Positions 58,286-64,000 of a stretch of DNA of 64,000 bases are shown piece by piece. Position 1 is the first letter of the stretch; every line of letters starts with the position of its first letter. The notes under the pieces were generated by a model that was given only the letters and a program-made list of their open reading frames with translations, was not told the origin of the DNA and did not search any database. Position numbers and translations under genes: made by a program. The DNA lies in contig SCOE01000019.1 in the NCBI GenBank assembly GCA_005503065.1, positions 1-64,000 of the forward strand, written 5' to 3'. This DNA is from Comamonadaceae bacterium ALPHA2B (GTDB lineage Bacteria; Pseudomonadota; Gammaproteobacteria; Burkholderiales; Burkholderiaceae_C).

Positions 58286-58525
58286 ATGGCCGTGCTGCAA
58301 CGCATCATTTTTTGTTCAAATGGATCCGAGGGCTTGGCGGTGTACCTGGTGATGTTGTTGGTGATGGGCGCGGCAGCCGCCTGTTTCCTGTTGTGGTGGC
58401 GTTCTCCCATGGACGCCCTCAATGCCGAAATGGCCGAGCGCGTGGTGACCACACGCGCTGCCCTGGAAGAGCTGACGCCACGGCGTCCAATGCTGCCGCT
58501 GGGCCGCTCGCGCGAGAGATGCTGA
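58286..58525 (+). CDS. Possible small membrane protein
   Basis: A 79-residue frame with one hydrophobic helix (about 17-38, LAVYLVMLLVMGAAAACFLLWW) and a polar C-terminus. The start is uncertain: ATG 58286 has no good ribosome site, and later starts such as the GTG at 58338 are possible. No family was recognised. It lies 60 bases before the LLM oxidoreductase gene. Confidence 0.3.
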   Translation: MAVLQRIIFCSNGSEGLAVYLVMLLVMGAAAACFLLWWRSPMDALNAEMAERVVTTRAALEELTPRRPMLPLGRSRERC

Positions 58526-58585
58526 GCCCGATGGCGCCATGCCCCTGCCGCGGCAGGGGCGCTGCATTGGGGCGATCATCCGGCG

Positions 58586-59593
<1,008 letters not shown>

Positions 59594-59602
59594 GTCCGTT
59601 CT

Positions 59603-59667
59603 GCTGTCGATTCCGTAGCTGCCAGCGCCCGTCCGGCGGGCGCTGCAGCCACTTTCGGCATGCAAAT
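59603..59667 (+). repeat. Two-hairpin intergenic repeat, family A copy 4
   Basis: Hairpin 1 is decayed (GCTGTCGATTCCGTAGC), but hairpin 2 is perfect: AGCGCCCG (59624-59631) with CGGGCGCT (59637-59644). The tail is GCAGCCACTTTCGGCATGCAA. It lies between convergent genes and may end transcription of either. Confidence 0.65.
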
Positions 59668-59702
59668 GCCGGGCCGCAACGCAACGCCGGCGTGCGTGGG
59701 GC

Positions 59703-60581
59703 CTAGAACCGGCCCTTCACGGCCAGCACCGGCCCCTGGAACTTCACGCGCAGGCGCTGCACCCCGGCATCGCCGCGCTTGAGGTCCACGTCGGTCACCG
59801 CGTAGGCGAGCGACACGCCGATGTTGCGCACCGGGAACCACTCCACGCCGGCCGAGGCGTTGTAGATGCTGCCGCGCACCCCGCTGCCGCCGCCCTTGTG
59901 GATGCCCGATCCGTCGAAGAAGAGGCGCAGGTCCGGCGTGATCGCGTGCCGCACGCCCACTTCCAGCATCGGCGCCACGGCGTCGTCGCTGTCGTGCCGG
60001 CTGAAGGTGCCGTTGTAGCCCACGAAGCCCAGGCCCGCGAGGCCGGCGTTGGCCGCGCCGTAGGCGTTCGTGTCCAGGCTCACCCGGTAGTAGCCCAGGC
60101 CCGCGCCCAGCCCGAAGACCGTGTTGCCGCTGCCGAACCAGTAGCGATAGCCCAGCCGTGCGACGTCGAGGTCGAAGTCCAGGTTCACGCCCGTGGCGAT
60201 GCCGGCACTGAAGGGGCCGGTGTTGTAGATCCCGCTGTACGAGTTGGCGTAGCCCTGGCTGTAGCGGAAAGCCTCGAAGGAGATGCCGTGGTTGGCGCCC
60301 AGCAGGAACTCGCCGTTGATGCGCGGCATGGTCTTGCGCTCGCCGTCGATCTGCCCGGAATCGAGCGAGCCGAAGCTGTTGCCGACGGCGGCGTTGATCT
60401 CGGGCTTGGCGCTGAAGGCACCGACGGAAATGCTGAAGCGGTCCAGCGCCGGCGACATCGTGGTGGGCATCGGTGCGTCGGTCGTCGACTGGGCGAGCGA
60501 GGACAGGGGGGCGGCAAAGGCAGCGGCGACGACGGCGAGCGGCCAGCCGCGCGCGGCAGGGCGGAAGGAAAGGGGAAACAT
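59703..60581 (-). CDS. Outer-membrane beta-barrel protein (OmpW-like)
   Basis: A 292-residue exported protein. The signal peptide is about 1-30, ending near SLAQ; the mature chain alternates polar and hydrophobic strands rich in Gly/Tyr/Phe and ends in a phenylalanine, as outer-membrane barrels do. Strand patterns such as [30 protein letters not shown] and [26 protein letters not shown] resemble OmpW/OprG-type small barrels. Its function is unknown; OmpW proteins pass small hydrophobic molecules. The MFPLSF start was chosen because the signal peptide begins there. Confidence 0.7.
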   Translation of the reverse strand: MFPLSFRPAARGWPLAVVAAAFAAPLSSLAQSTTDAPMPTTMSPALDRFSISVGAFSAKPEINAAVGNSFGSLDSGQIDGERKTMPRINGEFLLGANHGISFEAFRYSQGYANSYSGIYNTGPFSAGIATGVNLDFDLDVARLGYRYWFGSGNTVFGLGAGLGYYRVSLDTNAYGAANAGLAGLGFVGYNGTFSRHDSDDAVAPMLEVGVRHAITPDLRLFFDGSGIHKGGGSGVRGSIYNASAGVEWFPVRNIGVSLAYAVTDVDLKRGDAGVQRLRVKFQGPVLAVKGRF

Positions 60582-60819
60582 CGACCGGGATCCTTGGAAA
60601 ACGAGAACAGGCACGGCGGCCCGGTGCTCCCGCTTGTGGCGGTGCAGCCGGTGTCGGACGGGATGGCGCCGCGGAACTCCCTAAGCACCCGACCGTAGTG
60701 CGGGCGCGGTGCGTGCGGGGCCGGACAGCAGCGCATGCCCTGTAGGAGCCGTCTGCCAGACGAAAGTACCCGCGAGCGCCTTCGCCTCGGGGCGCGTGCC
60801 ACCGGATGGGCGCTGCGCT

Positions 60820-61617
60820 TCAGGCGCGAGCCGGCATGCCGCGCAGCGCCTCGCGCAGCACCGCTGCGCTGTAGTGCCGCGCCACCTCGGCGACGAAGCG
60901 GGTGAAGTCGTTGTGCGCCGCGTCGTCGGCGCGGTCGGAGACGGTGCGCACCGCCGCAAAGGGCACGCCCCAGTCGTGGCAGACCTGCGCCATGGCGGCG
61001 CCTTCCATCTCCACCGCCAGCGCATCGGGCAGGGCGATGCGCAGGGCGTCGCTTTCGGCCGCGGTCGCGACGAAGCGGTCGCCGCTCACGATCAGGCCGC
61101 GGTGCACGCGCGGGCGATGCAGCGCGAACTCGTCCACGGCCGCGCCGCCCACCAGGGCGGCCGGATCGGCGAGCACCCGCGATGCCGCATTGGCCAGGGC
61201 CGCGGCCCATCCGGCGTCGGCCGGGAAGCGCGACCGGCCATACAGCGGCACCTCGTGGCGCGGGAAGAGCGGCGAGGCGTCCATGTCGTGCTGCAGCAGC
61301 TCGGTCGCCACCACCACGTCGCCCACCGCCACGCCCGGCGCCAGCCCGCCGGCCACGCCGGTGAACAGCACCGCCTGCACGCCGAAGCGCTCCAGCAGCA
61401 CCGCGGCCGTGGTCGCCGCGGCCACCTTGCCGATGCGCGACAGCACCGCCACCACCGGCCGGCCTTCGAGGTGGCCCTGCCAGAACTCGCGGCCCGCCAC
61501 GCGCACCGGCTGCTCGTCGGGCATGGCCTCGAGCACGGCGGCGAGTTCTTCGTGCAGGGCGCCCACGAGGGCGATGGGTGCGGTGGATGCGGCGGATTCG
61601 GCGGCGGTGGCGTGCAT
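60820..61617 (-). CDS. mtnN: 5'-methylthioadenosine/S-adenosylhomocysteine nucleosidase
   Basis: A 265-residue PNP/UDP-phosphorylase family enzyme: IALVGALHEELAAVLEAM at the start, GVAGGLAPGVAVGDVVVAT in the middle, VEMEGAAMAQVCHDWGVPFAAVRTVSDRADD near the end, which carries the substrate glutamate and catalytic aspartate. It splits adenine from MTA and SAH. It is somewhat longer than E. coli MTAN (232), so a related nucleoside hydrolase is possible. A 238-base gap with no recognised feature separates it from the barrel gene. Confidence 0.8.
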   Translation of the reverse strand: MHATAAESAASTAPIALVGALHEELAAVLEAMPDEQPVRVAGREFWQGHLEGRPVVAVLSRIGKVAAATTAAVLLERFGVQAVLFTGVAGGLAPGVAVGDVVVATELLQHDMDASPLFPRHEVPLYGRSRFPADAGWAAALANAASRVLADPAALVGGAAVDEFALHRPRVHRGLIVSGDRFVATAAESDALRIALPDALAVEMEGAAMAQVCHDWGVPFAAVRTVSDRADDAAHNDFTRFVAEVARHYSAAVLREALRGMPARA

Positions 61618-61674
61618 GCGCGCATTGTCCGCAGCGCGACGCCGCGCCGCGCGGCGTCCAGCGCTTCAGCCACG

Positions 61675-63396
<1,722 letters not shown>

Positions 63397-63564
63397 GGTG
63401 TGTGTCTCCGTTCGATCAGGGAAAAGGGCAGGCGGCCCGCCCTCCTGGACGGGTCGGGTGGCGGGCGCGCGGCGCCTCGCGCATTCTGGCCGGCTGGCGT
63501 GCGTGCGCGGCTCCGGGCTCACCCGGGCGGTTGACGCACGGGCGACACCTGGCGTCACGCAGTT

Positions 63565-63627
63565 GCTATCGAAAACATAGCTGCAGGCGCACGCGCGGCG
63601 GGCGCTGCAGGCCGATTCGGCTCGAAA
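63565..63627 (+). repeat. Two-hairpin intergenic repeat, family A copy 5
   Basis: GCTAT (63565-63569) pairs with ATAGC (63577-63581) around CGAAAAC; then CTGCAGGCGC, GGGCGCTGCAGGCCGATTCGGCTCGAAA. It sits between two minus-strand genes, seven bases after the stop of the dehydrogenase gene, in the same orientation as the other copies. Confidence 0.7.
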
Positions 63628-63633
63628 CGCCGG

Positions 63634-64000
63634 TCAGGCGGGGGCGTGCAGCGCCTGCCACACGCGCGTGGGCGTGAGCGGCATCTGGAGCTGCGGCGAG
63701 GTGGCGCCGCGCCCGTTGCGAGCCAGTGCGTCGGCCACGGCGTTGACCACCGAGGGCGTGGCGCCGATGGTGCCCAGTTCGCCCACGCCCTTCACGCCCA
63801 GCGGGTTGTTCTTGCAGGGCGTGGACTCGTCCATCTCGGTCCTGAAGTCGGGCGCCGTGCCGGCCACCGGCAGCGCGTAGTCCATCAGGCTGCCGGTGAC
63901 GGGCTGGCCGGTCTCGCGGTCGTACACCACCTGCTCCAGCAGTGCCTGGCCGATGCCCTGCACTGCGCCGCCATCGAGCTGGCCGCGCACGATCATGGGG
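63634..64000 (-). CDS. Molybdopterin-binding dehydrogenase large subunit, C-terminal end (CoxL/xanthine dehydrogenase family)
   Basis: The last 122 or so codons of a gene that begins outside the window. GGAVQGIGQALLEQVVYD, GSLMDYALPVAGTAPDF and the diagnostic NPLGVKGVGELGTIGATPSVVNAVADAL belong to the aerobic CO dehydrogenase/xanthine dehydrogenase large subunits that bind the molybdenum cofactor. The glutamate of GVGELG is the active-site base of the family. The substrate is not deducible from this end. Confidence 0.88.
   Translation of the reverse strand, partial: PMIVRGQLDGGAVQGIGQALLEQVVYDRETGQPVTGSLMDYALPVAGTAPDFRTEMDESTPCKNNPLGVKGVGELGTIGATPSVVNAVADALARNGRGATSPQLQMPLTPTRVWQALHAPA

Overview
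The window is about 70% GC and almost fully coding. It looks like a chromosomal stretch of a Comamonadaceae betaproteobacterium, most like Variovorax. The evidence is gene content (many ABC importers, AraC and MocR regulators, ring-hydroxylating oxygenase, UvrA/SSB/HU types) and several dispersed intergenic repeats of the kind I associate with this family. That placement is inference. I see no rRNA, tRNA, CRISPR array, phage or transposase gene.

Left part (1-11.3 kb): a cut lipoprotein gene diverges from tesB (acyl-CoA thioesterase), followed by a Liv-type binding protein. Facing these is a minus-strand run of ring-hydroxylating oxygenase alpha and beta subunits, Rieske ferredoxin, a second Liv-type binding protein and livHMGF, with a divergent AraC-type regulator. 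This reads as uptake plus first oxidation of an aromatic acid (anthranilate is the best guess); no reductase gene is present. An isolated full-length F0 c-subunit gene follows.

11.3-24.4 kb: a second long minus-strand run holds a SnoaL-like protein, an FAD amine oxidase-type protein, a Dpp/Opp-type importer (binding protein, two permeases, two ATPases), an amidohydrolase, a CobW-type GTPase and an EamA exporter. A MocR/PdxR-type regulator diverges from it. It probably imports and degrades an amine or amide compound.

24.4-39.7 kb: tauABC importer (no tauD), an Old Yellow Enzyme homologue, a lower-GC VapBC45-like toxin-antitoxin pair, then uvrA, a ClC channel/antiporter, ssb, an HU protein with a lysine-rich tail, a 56-residue membrane peptide, katG with an OxyR-like palindrome upstream, and a NUDT19-like Nudix hydrolase.

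39.8-57.4 kb: a 17.6-kb plus-strand alpha-glucan/trehalose cluster: glgX, glgB, glgE, a TreS-maltokinase fusion, an MscS-like membrane protein, treZ and a MalQ-TreY fusion of 1704 residues. It combines TreS-Mak-GlgE glucan building with TreYZ trehalose release and embeds a probable mechanosensitive channel, which suggests one osmotic/desiccation stress unit. glgA, glgC and glgP are not in the window.

57.4-64 kb: small hypothetical genes (one DUF3606), an LLM-class flavin oxidoreductase, an OmpW-like barrel, an MTA/SAH nucleosidase, an acyl-CoA ligase and the 3' end of a molybdopterin dehydrogenase subunit.

The least explained signals are the intergenic repeats: a five-copy family with two hairpins, always in the same orientation; a two-copy family with a compensatory base change, sitting inside two transporter operons; a three-copy family built around a 16-bp palindrome; and a stem-loop between tauB and tauC.
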